A DNA stretch of 56,681 nucleotides from Streptomyces typhae (GTDB taxonomy: Bacteria > Actinomycetota > Actinomycetes > Streptomycetales > Streptomycetaceae), in assembly GCF_009755605.1 (NCBI RefSeq), contig NZ_WPNZ01000040.1, forward strand, positions 1 to 56,681, written 5' to 3'. Positions 24,681 to 33,325 of the stretch are shown here, one piece after another. The translations under genes were made by a program, and so were the position numbers. The notes under the pieces are model-generated. The model was not told the DNA's origin. It saw nothing but the letters and a program-made list of their open reading frames with translations, and searched no databases. Positions within the stretch are counted from its first letter, which is position 1. Every line of letters starts with the position of its first letter.

Positions 24681-26314
24681 TCGGTCTGTTCCCCTCGGCG
24701 CGGGAAGAGACCGGCGGGACGGCCGCGGCCGTTCCAGCCGAGGAGGTTGACGCGGCCGCGCAGCGACGTGCCCGCGTGCTCGGGCTCGTGGCCGCCCGGC
24801 AGCGCGGAGGGGCCGCCCGCGGGGACGTCGACCAGCGGGGCGTGGAAGGTGTCCGCGCCGTACATGCCGGGGCCGCCGTCGTGGTCGAGGCTGCACCCGC
24901 CGTCGGTCTCGGCACCGGAGGAGACGGCGTAGCTGGTGGGGATCACATACCGCTCCTCGTACTTGGCCAGGGCGAGGAGCCGGTACATGGCCTCGATGCT
25001 CTCGGTGTCCATGCCCACGGCGGCGGCGATGGCCGGGTCGCGCTCCTCGCCGAGGTTGACGCGCCGCATATGGCTGCGCATCGCGGCAAGACGGCACAGG
25101 GAGGCCTCCACGGGCCCCGGGTCGCCCGCGGTGAAGAGACCGGCCAGGTACTCCACGGGGATGCGCAGGGAGTCGATGGCGGCGAAGAGCTTGGCGGGGT
25201 CCTCGCCGTCGTGGCCCGTCGCGGTGAGGGACTCGACGACCGGGGACAGCGGGGGGATGTACCAGACCATGGGCATCGTGCGGTACTCCGGGTGCAGCGG
25301 GAGCGCCACGCGGTAGCGGCTGATCAGGGCGTGCACGGGGGAGCGGCGGGCGGCGGTGATCCAGTCGTGCGGGATGCCGGAGGCCTCGGCGGCGCGCGCC
25401 ACCTCCGGGTCGTCGGGGTCGAGGAAGCACTCCAACTGCGCTTCGTACAGGTCCTGTTCGTCGGGCGTGGCGGCGGCATCGCCGACCTTGTCGGCGTCGT
25501 ACAGGATCACACCGAGGTAGCGGAGCCTGCCCACGCATGTCTCGGAGCAGACGGTGGGCTCGCCGGCCTCGATGCGCGGATAGCAGAAGGTGCACTTCTC
25601 GGCCTTGCCGGAGGAGTGGTTGAAGTAGACCTTCTTGTACGGGCAGCCGGTGACGCACATGCGCCAGCCGCGGCAGCGGTCCTGGTCGACGAGGACGATG
25701 CCGTCCTCGATGCGCTTGTAGAGGGCGCCGGAGGGGCACACGGCCACGCACGACGGGTTGAGGCAGTGCTCGCAGATCCGCGGCAGATAGAACATGAAGG
25801 CCTGCTCGTACTCCAGGCGCACATCGGCGTTCATCTTCTTGAGGACCGGGTCGGCGGCGAGGTGTTCGGGTCCGCCGCCGAGGTCGTCGTCCCAGTTCGG
25901 CCCCCAGGTGACCGAGGTGGGACGGCCGTCGATCAGGGAGCGGGGCGGCGCGGTGGGCACGTCGTCGCCGAGCGGCGCGCTGATCAGGTTCTCGTAGTCG
26001 TACGTCCAGGGCTCGTAGTAGTCCTGGAGCGAGGGCAGTTCGGGGTTGGCGAAGAGCCGGGCGAGACGGCGGGCCCGGCCGCCGCTGCGCGGCACGAGCC
26101 GGCCGTGCTTGAGGGCCCAGCCGCCCTTCCAGCGGTCCTGGTCCTCATAGGCGCGGGGGTAGCCCTGGCCGGGGCGGGTCTCGACGTTGTTGAACCAGGC
26201 GTACTCGGTGCCGGACCGGTTGGTCCAGGTCTGCTTGCAGGTGACCGAGCACGTGTGGCAGCCGATGCACTTGTCGAGATTCATCACCATGGCGACCTGT
26301 GCCATGACACGCAT
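24677..26314 (-). CDS. narH: respiratory nitrate reductase beta subunit NarH
   Basis: A 545-residue iron-sulfur electron-transfer subunit. Four cluster motifs are complete: CIGCHTCSVTC (residues 16-26), CEHCLNPSCVAVCP, CRGWRMCVTGCPYKK (the Trp marks the 3Fe-4S cluster) and CTFCYPRIEAGEPTVC. The first ATG (26314) shares one base with the narG stop (TGATG) and has AGGAGG about ten bases upstream; a second ATG nine bases on is possible. It transfers electrons from NarI hemes to NarG. Confidence 0.96.
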   Translation of the reverse strand: MRVMAQVAMVMNLDKCIGCHTCSVTCKQTWTNRSGTEYAWFNNVETRPGQGYPRAYEDQDRWKGGWALKHGRLVPRSGGRARRLARLFANPELPSLQDYYEPWTYDYENLISAPLGDDVPTAPPRSLIDGRPTSVTWGPNWDDDLGGGPEHLAADPVLKKMNADVRLEYEQAFMFYLPRICEHCLNPSCVAVCPSGALYKRIEDGIVLVDQDRCRGWRMCVTGCPYKKVYFNHSSGKAEKCTFCYPRIEAGEPTVCSETCVGRLRYLGVILYDADKVGDAAATPDEQDLYEAQLECFLDPDDPEVARAAEASGIPHDWITAARRSPVHALISRYRVALPLHPEYRTMPMVWYIPPLSPVVESLTATGHDGEDPAKLFAAIDSLRIPVEYLAGLFTAGDPGPVEASLCRLAAMRSHMRRVNLGEERDPAIAAAVGMDTESIEAMYRLLALAKYEERYVIPTSYAVSSGAETDGGCSLDHDGGPGMYGADTFHAPLVDVPAGGPSALPGGHEPEHAGTSLRGRVNLLGWNGRGRPAGLFPRRGEQTE

Positions 26315-29300
26315 CAGTACGTGACCTCCTGGGAGCGACGGCGGATGACGGTGACCGCGTCGCGCTGATTGCCGGTGGGGCCGTAGTAGTTGGGGGCGAA
26401 GGAGAGCTGGGCGTGGCCGCCGATCAGATGGGTGGGTTTGACGAGCAGCCGCGTGAGGGCGTTGTGGACGCCGCCGCGCCGCCCGGTGGCCTCGGACTTG
26501 GGCACGTTCACCAGGCGTTCCTGGACGTGGTACATGAACACCGTGCCGGTCGGCATGCGGTGCGAGACGATCGCGCGGGCCACCACGACACCGTTGGGGT
26601 TGACCGCCTCGATCCAGTCGTTGTCGGCCACACCGATCGACTCGGCGTCGGCCACGCTGATCCAGATGACGGGGCCGCCCCGTGCCAGGGTCTGCATCAG
26701 CAGGTTCTCCTGGTACTCGGAGTGGATGGACCACTTCGAGTGCGGGGTCAGATAGCGCACCGTCACCGACTTCCCCTCGCCGCTCGGCTGCGGCTGCTCG
26801 CCGAGGAGGGCCTGGTCGAGCGGCGGCCGGTAGACGGGCAGTTGCTCGCCGTACTCGGCGATCCAGGCGTGGTCGAGGTAGAAGTGCTGCCGCCCGGTGA
26901 GGGTGTGCCAGGGCTTGCGGTGCTCGGTGTTGATGGTGAAGGGGGCGTAGCGGCGGTCCGGTGCCTCCTTGCCGGACCATTCGAAGCTCGCCCCTACCTG
27001 TACGGGACGGGCCTGCGTGTCGGAGAAGACGATGCGCCGCTCGGCCACGGACGCGGCGAGCTCCTCCAGGTCGGACGCGGGGCCGCAGCGCTCGGCGAGC
27101 TGCCGGAACCCCTCGGCGGCGACCCGCCCGTTGGTGGTGCCTGACAGCGCCAGGATCGCCTCGCACATCTTGACGTCCGTGTCCAGGAGCGGCCGGCCGC
27201 GTGCCGCGCCCCGCGAGGCGGTGCCGCAGCGCGCCGCGAGCCAGCGGCTCTCCTGTTCGGTGCGTACGGTGATGCCCTTGACCTGAAGGCCCGTCGTCTC
27301 CGGCAGCGGCCCGAGGGCGGCGATCTTGTCGCCGATCGCCGTGTAGTCCCGCTCCACCAGGTGGAACTGGGGTCCGGTGTCCTCGTCCGGCGGTGCCTCG
27401 CCCGGGGTGTCGTGCTGGAGGGCGGTGGCGACCAGGTCGTACGCGGTCTCCAGGCGGCCCTCGGCGAGGCGGCTGACCTCGGCGGCCAGGCCGTGGAAGA
27501 TCTCGAAGTCGGTGCGGGCCTGCCACGGCGGCACGATCGCCGGGGAGAAGGCGTGCACGTAGGGGTGCATGTCCGTGCTGGACAGGTCGTGCTTCTCGTA
27601 CCAGGTCGCCGCGGGCAGGACCAGGTCGGCGTACAGGGTGGTGGACGTCATCCGGAAGTCCAGGGCGAGCAGCAGGTCGAGCTTGCCGCGCGGTGCCTCC
27701 TCCCGCCAGGTCACGTCGCGGGGTCTGGCCTCGGGCGGCGCCTCCTCGGCGGCGGCGTTGTCGGACGCGCCGAGCAGGTGCCGCAGGAAGAACTCGTTGC
27801 CCTTGGCCGACGAGCCGATCAGATTGGCCCGCCACACCGTGAGCACCCGCGGCCAGTTCGCGGGGTCGTCGGGATCGTCGCACGCGTAGCCGAGGCGACC
27901 GGCCGCGCGCTCGTCGGCGATCCAGCGCGCGGGGTCCGCGCCCGCCTCGCGCACGCGCCGCCCCAGATCCAGGGGGTTGGCCGAGAACGTCGGGTACGAC
28001 GGCATCCACCCCTTGCGGGCGGAGTGCGCCACGAGGTCCGCGGTGTGCAGGCCGCTCAGGCCGCCGGGGCCGGTCGGGGACGCGAGCAGGTCCGCCGTGA
28101 ACTTCTCGTAGCGCCACTGGCCGGTGTGCAGATACCAGTACGGGGTCCCCGGCATCTGCCGTGAGGGGCGCGCCCAGTCCGAGGCCGTCGCCATCTGCTG
28201 CCAGCCGGCGTAGGGGCGGACCTTCTCCTGCCCGACGTAGTGCGCCCAGCCGCCGCCGTTGACGCCCTGGCAGCCGGTGAGGAGCAGCAGTGAGAGGAAC
28301 GAGCGGTAGATGGTGTCGGAGTGGAACCAGTGGTTGGTGCCCGCCCCCATCACGATCATGCAGCGGCCCCGGGTCTGCTCCGCGGTCCTCGCGAACTCGC
28401 GCGCGGCCCGCACCACCGCCCCGGCCGACACCGAGGTGATCGCCTCCTGCCACGCGGGCGTGCACGGCGTCGACGCGTCCTCGTACGAGGTCGGCCACTG
28501 CCCCGGCAACTCCGGGCGGGCCACCCCGTACTGCGTCAGCATCAGGTCGAACACCGTGGTCACCAGGCGTCCGCCGACGCGGCGCACGGGGACCGCGCGG
28601 CGTACCGTCGCGCCCTGTTCGTCGAAGCGCGGCAGCGTCACCTGAACCGTCCGCGTACCCGGCCTGCCGTACAGGCTCAAGGCGGGCTCGATCTCCCCGA
28701 GGTCGAGGTTCCAGCGGCCCTCGCCCTCCTTGGTCCAGCGGTCGCCCATGGTGCCGCCCGGCACGACCACGGCGTCGGTGACCTCGTCGTGGAGCACCGG
28801 CATCCACCGGCGTGTGTGCGCGGCGGCGTCGGGCGCCAGGTCCAGGTCCTCGGCCGTGACGAAGGCGCCGGGCGCGTGCGTGCCGTCGTCGCGCTCGTCC
28901 AGGGCGATGAGGAAGGGCAGGTCGGTGAACCTGCGCACGTAGTCCTGGAAGTACGGCACCTGCCGCTCCACGAAGCACTCGCGCAGGATGACGTGGCCCA
29001 TGGCCATGGCGAGCGCCCCGTCGGTGCCGGGGTGCGGGTGCAGCCACTCGTCGGCGAACTTCGTGGCGTCGGCGTAGTCGGGGGAGACCACGACGACCTT
29101 CTGCCCGCGGTAGCGGGCCTCGGCCATCCAGTGCGCGTCCGGGGTGCGGGTGACGGGGACGTTCGAGCCCCACAGCATCAGATAGGCCGCGTCCCACCAG
29201 TCGCCCGACTCCGGTACGTCGGTCTGGTCGCCGAACACCTGGGGCGAGGCGATCGGCAGATCGGCGTACCAGTCGTAGAACGACAGCATCGGCGCGCCGA

Positions 29301-29973
29301 TCAGGGCGTGGAACCGGGCGCCCGCCGCGTGCGAGGCCATCGACATCGCGGGGATGGGCGAGAAGCCGGCGATGCGGTCGGGCCCGTACTCCTGGAGGGT
29401 GTGCACATGCGCGGCAGCGGCGATCTCCAGGGCCTCGTCCCAGCCGATGCGCACCAGGCCGCCCCTGCCGCGCGCCGACTGGTAGCGGCGTCGCTTGTCG
29501 GGGTCCCCGGTGATGTCGGCCCACGCCGCCACCGGATCTCCTTCATGGCGCCGCTTTGCTTCCCGAAACATTTCCACGAGTGCACCGCGGGCGTGAGGAT
29601 AGCGCACTCGTGTGGGTGAATAGGTGTACCAGGAGAAGGATGCGCCACGGGGGCAGCCCCGCGGTTCGTAGTCGGGACGGTCCGGGCCCGTCGAGGGGTA
29701 GTCGGTCGCCTGGGTCTCCCAGGCGATCAGGCCGTCCTTCACGTACACCTGCCACGAGCACGAGCCCGTGCAGTTCACCCCATGGGTCGAGCGCACGACT
29801 TTGTCATGCGCCCAACGCTCCCGATAGGGCTGGTCGTTGACCTTCTGGTCGGCGCGGAAGACGGCTCGTCCCTCGGGCGTCGTCGGCGCCCGCCGCAGCA
29901 GCCGACCGGCCTCCAGCAATCGTTCGGCGGCCTCCGCCGCGGCACGTTCCGCCTTCGCCCTGCCACGTCCCAT
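26314..29973 (-). CDS. narG: respiratory nitrate reductase alpha subunit NarG
   Basis: A 1219-residue catalytic subunit that reduces nitrate to nitrite at a molybdo-bis-MGD centre on the cytoplasmic side. The FS0 [4Fe-4S] ligands are His64, Cys68, Cys72 and Cys107, with the same spacing as in E. coli NarG. The molybdenum ligand Asp is in SFYDWYADLP (Asp234), followed by FGDQTDVPESGDWWDA. No Tat signal is present, as expected for membrane-bound NarG. ATG 29973 has GGGGAG seven bases upstream; an open frame further up (to 30168) has no start signals. It is the first gene of a narGHJI operon. No narK gene or two-component regulator is seen beside it. Confidence 0.97.
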   Translation of the reverse strand: MGRGRAKAERAAAEAAERLLEAGRLLRRAPTTPEGRAVFRADQKVNDQPYRERWAHDKVVRSTHGVNCTGSCSWQVYVKDGLIAWETQATDYPSTGPDRPDYEPRGCPRGASFSWYTYSPTRVRYPHARGALVEMFREAKRRHEGDPVAAWADITGDPDKRRRYQSARGRGGLVRIGWDEALEIAAAAHVHTLQEYGPDRIAGFSPIPAMSMASHAAGARFHALIGAPMLSFYDWYADLPIASPQVFGDQTDVPESGDWWDAAYLMLWGSNVPVTRTPDAHWMAEARYRGQKVVVVSPDYADATKFADEWLHPHPGTDGALAMAMGHVILRECFVERQVPYFQDYVRRFTDLPFLIALDERDDGTHAPGAFVTAEDLDLAPDAAAHTRRWMPVLHDEVTDAVVVPGGTMGDRWTKEGEGRWNLDLGEIEPALSLYGRPGTRTVQVTLPRFDEQGATVRRAVPVRRVGGRLVTTVFDLMLTQYGVARPELPGQWPTSYEDASTPCTPAWQEAITSVSAGAVVRAAREFARTAEQTRGRCMIVMGAGTNHWFHSDTIYRSFLSLLLLTGCQGVNGGGWAHYVGQEKVRPYAGWQQMATASDWARPSRQMPGTPYWYLHTGQWRYEKFTADLLASPTGPGGLSGLHTADLVAHSARKGWMPSYPTFSANPLDLGRRVREAGADPARWIADERAAGRLGYACDDPDDPANWPRVLTVWRANLIGSSAKGNEFFLRHLLGASDNAAAEEAPPEARPRDVTWREEAPRGKLDLLLALDFRMTSTTLYADLVLPAATWYEKHDLSSTDMHPYVHAFSPAIVPPWQARTDFEIFHGLAAEVSRLAEGRLETAYDLVATALQHDTPGEAPPDEDTGPQFHLVERDYTAIGDKIAALGPLPETTGLQVKGITVRTEQESRWLAARCGTASRGAARGRPLLDTDVKMCEAILALSGTTNGRVAAEGFRQLAERCGPASDLEELAASVAERRIVFSDTQARPVQVGASFEWSGKEAPDRRYAPFTINTEHRKPWHTLTGRQHFYLDHAWIAEYGEQLPVYRPPLDQALLGEQPQPSGEGKSVTVRYLTPHSKWSIHSEYQENLLMQTLARGGPVIWISVADAESIGVADNDWIEAVNPNGVVVARAIVSHRMPTGTVFMYHVQERLVNVPKSEATGRRGGVHNALTRLLVKPTHLIGGHAQLSFAPNYYGPTGNQRDAVTVIRRRSQEVTY

Positions 29974-30187
29974 GCACGGACTCCCCTCGGGGACGGGCAC
30001 CGGACGGATCGCGTCCGGCACGTCACACCATGACGGGGACAGACTCCTCCGGCGGCGCTCGTGAAAGGAATCACTTTTTGGCCAGTTGGTTGTACTTAGA
30101 ACTTTCTTTTCCCGCCCTTTGCAATGGCGGATTCTGGCCAAGTGTGCGGTGCGGGTGTTTGTGAGCACGTGCGCACGGCACGCCCAC

Positions 30188-30424
30188 TCACAGCGACAGT
30201 GCGTAGCCGAGCAGTCCGACGGCGACGAGAACGACGATCGCCAGAATGATGATCAGCGGAGCCATGGCCCAGCCGGTCGTGGGGTTGTGGGACTCGTCGG
30301 GCCCCGCGCCCGGCGTGCTTCCCTCCGCAGGCGGGGTCTCGCCCGGCGGTACGCCACCGCCCGGTTCGAGACCCGTGGTGCGGCTGGGGTCGGGATCGGG
30401 ATTGCTCCCATTTGTCTGGCTCAT
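30188..30424 (-). CDS. small membrane protein, DUF6480-like
   Basis: A 78-residue peptide starting at ATG 30424. The N-terminal half is hydrophilic, with the streptomycete signature TTGLEPGGGVPPGETPPAEG. The C-terminal 25 residues form one transmembrane helix (MAPLIIILAIVVLVAVGLLG). Such peptides are common and conserved in Streptomyces (DUF6480), but their function is not known. It stands alone between narG and the amidinotransferase. Confidence 0.85.
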   Translation of the reverse strand: MSQTNGSNPDPDPSRTTGLEPGGGVPPGETPPAEGSTPGAGPDESHNPTTGWAMAPLIIILAIVVLVAVGLLGYALSL

Positions 30425-30519
30425 GGTCGCCGAGTGCCCCGATGGCGGTGATCGACACGCTCCTGCCGTGACCGGAGTCGGCCACGGGGGCCCTTCGGGG
30501 TCCGGCATATGCCTTTGGG

Positions 30520-31623
30520 TCAGTCGGCATACGATTCGAGCCGTCCGCGGCGCCGGACGTCGAGGGTCGCGCAGTGGAAGGAACCCCCGAACGGCGCATA
30601 GTGCAGCAGGTCGCAGGGGATGGGCTCGAACCCCCATCTTTCGAGCGCCCGCAGGGTCCCGGTGTGGTGCCGCTCCGCGATCACCCGCTTCTCGTCGATC
30701 ATCAACACGTTCATGCTGAGCCACTTGCCGCACATCGACGTGAGTCTCAGCAGGCGCTCGTCGATCGGATCGGGCTCCGGGGCGACCAGGACGTCCCAGG
30801 ACTTCAGGACGTCCGGCAGCCGGTCCACGTCGATGTACTCCGGATTGACCAGAACCTTGCCGGGGGCGAGCGGCATGAGCGTGGTGTCGATGTGCAGGGG
30901 CGTGCGGCAGCGGCTCTCGATCTCATGGATGCGGTAGTCCGGTCCCAGATGGCGGCGCATCCACTCGATGCCCATCCCGTTGGTGACGTTGCTCCGCAGG
31001 ACGAACAGGTCCCGTCCCGCGCGGACGAAGTCCGCCGCGTCGAACACAGGCTCGAATTCGGTCAGGATGTGGCGGAGGGGCTCGTCCGCCGCGGGCGGCC
31101 GGAAGTCCGGTCGGTACAGGGCGTCGGAGAGCTGCGGCTTCGGCGCCGCCGTCCAGCGAGCGCCGCGCCGGAAGTAGTCCTTGAGGAGCGTGCGGTAGGC
31201 GTGCGTCTCGAAGTACCGGCACGGCCAGGCCATCGGGGTCTCGATGATCTGGTCCCCGACCACCAGCATGCTGTCGCGCGGACAGGTGGTGCAGAACCCG
31301 TGCGACGACCACTCCGGCGTGCCGAAACGCTTCCTGCCGTCGACCGGGTCCGGCCGGGTGACCGTGACCCCCAGGGACTGAAGCAGGACGACGAACTGTT
31401 CGAGTTCGCGCCGGGCCCGCTCGACCATCACCCGCGGATACGCGTACCCGGACACGGCTCCGTGCACCCTGCCCGCCCACCGCGGCATGTTGCAGGTCAC
31501 GACCGGGTGGTCCGAAGGGAACGTCGCCCCGTCGAGGCGCCCCACGATGACCTCCTCGAGAGGATCCCACTCGTTGTGCGAGCCGACGGGCGATACGAGC
31601 GGCTCCGGTGACGGCGATGTCAT
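30520..31623 (-). CDS. glycine/inosamine-type amidinotransferase
   Basis: A 367-residue protein close in layout to L-arginine:glycine amidinotransferase. It opens SPVGSHNEWDPLEEVIVGR, has the Asp/His catalytic region (HIDTTLMPLAPGKVLVNP) and the nucleophilic Cys351 in APFGGSFHCATLDVRR. It transfers the amidino group of arginine to an amine acceptor: glycine, giving guanidinoacetate, or an aminocyclitol as in StrB-type enzymes. Regions around HGFCTTCPRDSMLVVGDQIIE are also family-typical. No partner methyltransferase or aminocyclitol genes are nearby, so the acceptor is unknown. Confidence 0.92.
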   Translation of the reverse strand: MTSPSPEPLVSPVGSHNEWDPLEEVIVGRLDGATFPSDHPVVTCNMPRWAGRVHGAVSGYAYPRVMVERARRELEQFVVLLQSLGVTVTRPDPVDGRKRFGTPEWSSHGFCTTCPRDSMLVVGDQIIETPMAWPCRYFETHAYRTLLKDYFRRGARWTAAPKPQLSDALYRPDFRPPAADEPLRHILTEFEPVFDAADFVRAGRDLFVLRSNVTNGMGIEWMRRHLGPDYRIHEIESRCRTPLHIDTTLMPLAPGKVLVNPEYIDVDRLPDVLKSWDVLVAPEPDPIDERLLRLTSMCGKWLSMNVLMIDEKRVIAERHHTGTLRALERWGFEPIPCDLLHYAPFGGSFHCATLDVRRRGRLESYAD

Positions 31624-31694
31624 GCCTGCGTTGCACCCCGTGTCTCAGGTCCGGCGGTGTTCCGTCGTGTCCTCTGCCGATGCTCCACCGCGCC

Positions 31695-32525
31695 TCAGCC
31701 CCACCGGTGTTCCGCCGTGGCCACCAGGAACGTCCCCGCCAGGGCCAGCCAGAGGCCGCCCAGGTCGTCGGCGAACACCACCTGTGCGAGGCCGAGCAGC
31801 AGCAGCGGCCACCCCACGTACCGCCCGGCCGCGCCCACCACCGCTGTGGCGCGGGCCCGGTCCCCCGTCCGCCGCCACACCAGCGCGTGCAGCAGCCGGG
31901 CACCGTCGAGCGGCGCGCCCGGCAGCAGATGCCCCACCGCCAGGACGACATTGACCGCCGCCAGCCACGCGAGGGTCTCCGCCGCGAGGTCCGAACCCCC
32001 GGCCCTGTCGAGAAGGAGCGCGGCCGGCGCCGTCACCAGGGCGAGGCCGAGGCTGACCAGCGGACCCACGGCCGCCGTGCGCAGTTCGGCCTCCGGCGTC
32101 GGCGCCGCGTCCCGCGCGCGCTCGGCCCCCGCGTCCCACGAGCGCTCGGCCCCCGCGTCCCACGACCGTGCCGCCCCTGTGCCCCGCGCACGCTCGGCCC
32201 CCGCGTCCCACGAGCGTGCCGCCCCCGTGTCCCGCGCGTGCGCGGTCCGCGTGGGCGACGGCCGCAGCAGGAACGAACCGACCGCCACACCCTGGCGCCC
32301 GGCCACGACCGCGCGGGCACCGTCGCGCGCGAGCAGCGACGCGAAGCAGGCCCCGGCGGCCACCAGGCCCACCGCCCAGTACACCCACGGGGAACGGCCC
32401 GGATGGACGGCGGGCAACCGCGCCTCGGCCAGTCCGGTGACCGCCAGGACGAAGACGACGGGAACGGCCCGGCGGACGTCCGCCCGCATACCGGCCGGAT
32501 GCCTCAGGGGCAGGCTCTTCGTCAT
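31695..32525 (-). CDS. site-2-protease-like (M50 family) membrane protein with degenerate active site
   Basis: A 276-residue polytopic membrane protein of the M50 metalloprotease fold. The helix that normally carries HExxH reads SLLARDGARAVVAGRQGVAV: both His are Arg and the Glu is Asp. The second motif (VGHLLPGAPLDGARLLHALV) keeps the Asp of the usual N-x2-P-x2-PLDGGR. So the fold is kept but zinc binding and proteolysis are probably lost. A loop between the two halves is filled by repeats of RSWDAGAE. ATG 32525 has GAGGAGG eight bases upstream. It may act as a pseudoprotease or scaffold. Confidence 0.78.
   Translation of the reverse strand: MTKSLPLRHPAGMRADVRRAVPVVFVLAVTGLAEARLPAVHPGRSPWVYWAVGLVAAGACFASLLARDGARAVVAGRQGVAVGSFLLRPSPTRTAHARDTGAARSWDAGAERARGTGAARSWDAGAERSWDAGAERARDAAPTPEAELRTAAVGPLVSLGLALVTAPAALLLDRAGGSDLAAETLAWLAAVNVVLAVGHLLPGAPLDGARLLHALVWRRTGDRARATAVVGAAGRYVGWPLLLLGLAQVVFADDLGGLWLALAGTFLVATAEHRWG
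32109..32236. repeat. imperfect in-frame tandem repeat inside the M50-like gene
   Basis: A 24-bp unit related to CGCTCGGCCCCCGCGTCCCA (followed by CGAG) recurs four to five times, with variants, encoding RSWDAGAE/RARGTGAA blocks in the cytoplasmic or extracellular loop. The reading frame is kept throughout. Confidence 0.8.
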
Positions 32526-32650
32526 GGTTGGCGCCTCCTCACGGCCCGTTTCCTGCGCGAGACGAGTGACCCGTGTGAAGGACCGCCAAACGCCGCTGCC
32601 GCCATCCGGGGCGCAGGTCAGCCGGTGCGGGCGTGCTCCCGGGACGCCGC

Positions 32651-33103
32651 TCAGCCGGTGTCGGCGTCCAGGAGTACGCGGGTCACCGCGTCCCAGTCGA
32701 TGTGGCGCGACTCCTCGCCGACGGGGCTGAGCCGCCTGGTGACCTCCAGCCACCGGCTCAGCACGTCGTGCGCGATCTCGATCACGGCGCCGCCCCCGGG
32801 CGGACCGAGGCGCACCTGTACGACGTCGGCGCCGAGCCCGCGCGCGACCGGCCAGGCGGCGACGTCGCCCATCCCGTCGCGACCGAGCAGGGAACGCAGG
32901 AGGAGGTCCCGGGACAGGGTCCACGTCACGGCGGCGGTACCGGCTTCGAGCAGGACGCGCACGGCGAAGGGGTCGTGCACCGAGTACCGGAGGCTGAGGC
33001 CGAAGGGGGCCGGGGGCCCCTGATCCCTTACGAGGTGCGCGGTGCAGCGCAGGACCGTGAACGGCCACGGATCTGTTTCGACGAGTGTGACAGGGATCGA
33101 CAT
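32651..33103 (-). CDS. SsgA-like sporulation/cell-division protein
   Basis: A 150-residue protein of the actinomycete-specific SsgA family, which helps place FtsZ and divisome parts during sporulation-specific division. Family features are LSLRYSVHDPFAVRVLLEAG (the YxxxDPyAV motif), VTWTLSRDLLLRSLLG, GDVAAWPVARG and the C-terminal HIDWDAVTRVLLD. ATG 33103 is chosen by homology; ATG 33130 and a GTG at 33259 are in frame, but none has a strong ribosome binding site. It is shorter at the C-terminus than SsgB-like members with extensions. It is separated from katG by that gene's terminator. Confidence 0.88.
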   Translation of the reverse strand: MSIPVTLVETDPWPFTVLRCTAHLVRDQGPPAPFGLSLRYSVHDPFAVRVLLEAGTAAVTWTLSRDLLLRSLLGRDGMGDVAAWPVARGLGADVVQVRLGPPGGGAVIEIAHDVLSRWLEVTRRLSPVGEESRHIDWDAVTRVLLDADTG

Positions 33104-33273
33104 CGAGCAGCGCAGCTTTCCCGTGGGCATGATGCGCCGCCCGTGGTCGGGAGAGACACCATGGTGGAGCCGGGCAGCGGCGGACGCCGACTGCGCCGGG
33201 TTCGCGAGCAACCTCCGCGCGACGAGTCTCCGCAACCGCTTTCGCCAAACCCTTGCCACGGCGGAAAAGACGG

Positions 33274-33307
33274 ACGTCCGGGCCGGCCCGGAGGCCGGCC
33301 CGGACGT
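33274..33307 (-). terminator. intrinsic terminator of katG
   Basis: ACGTCCGGGCCGG (33274-33286) and CCGGCCCGGACGT (33295-33307) form a perfect 13-bp stem with an eight-base loop, 19 bases beyond the katG stop codon. Confidence 0.85.
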
Positions 33308-33325
33308 GGGCGCCGGTGGGCCGGG

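Noticed and set aside
26413..29619. Several plus-strand frames opposite narG
   Set aside because: They are antisense shadows of a complete NarG with all cofactor ligands.
30086..30451. Plus-strand 121-codon frame over the region upstream of narG
   Set aside because: It lies antisense to the DUF6480-like gene and the nar promoter area and shows no motif or ribosome binding site.
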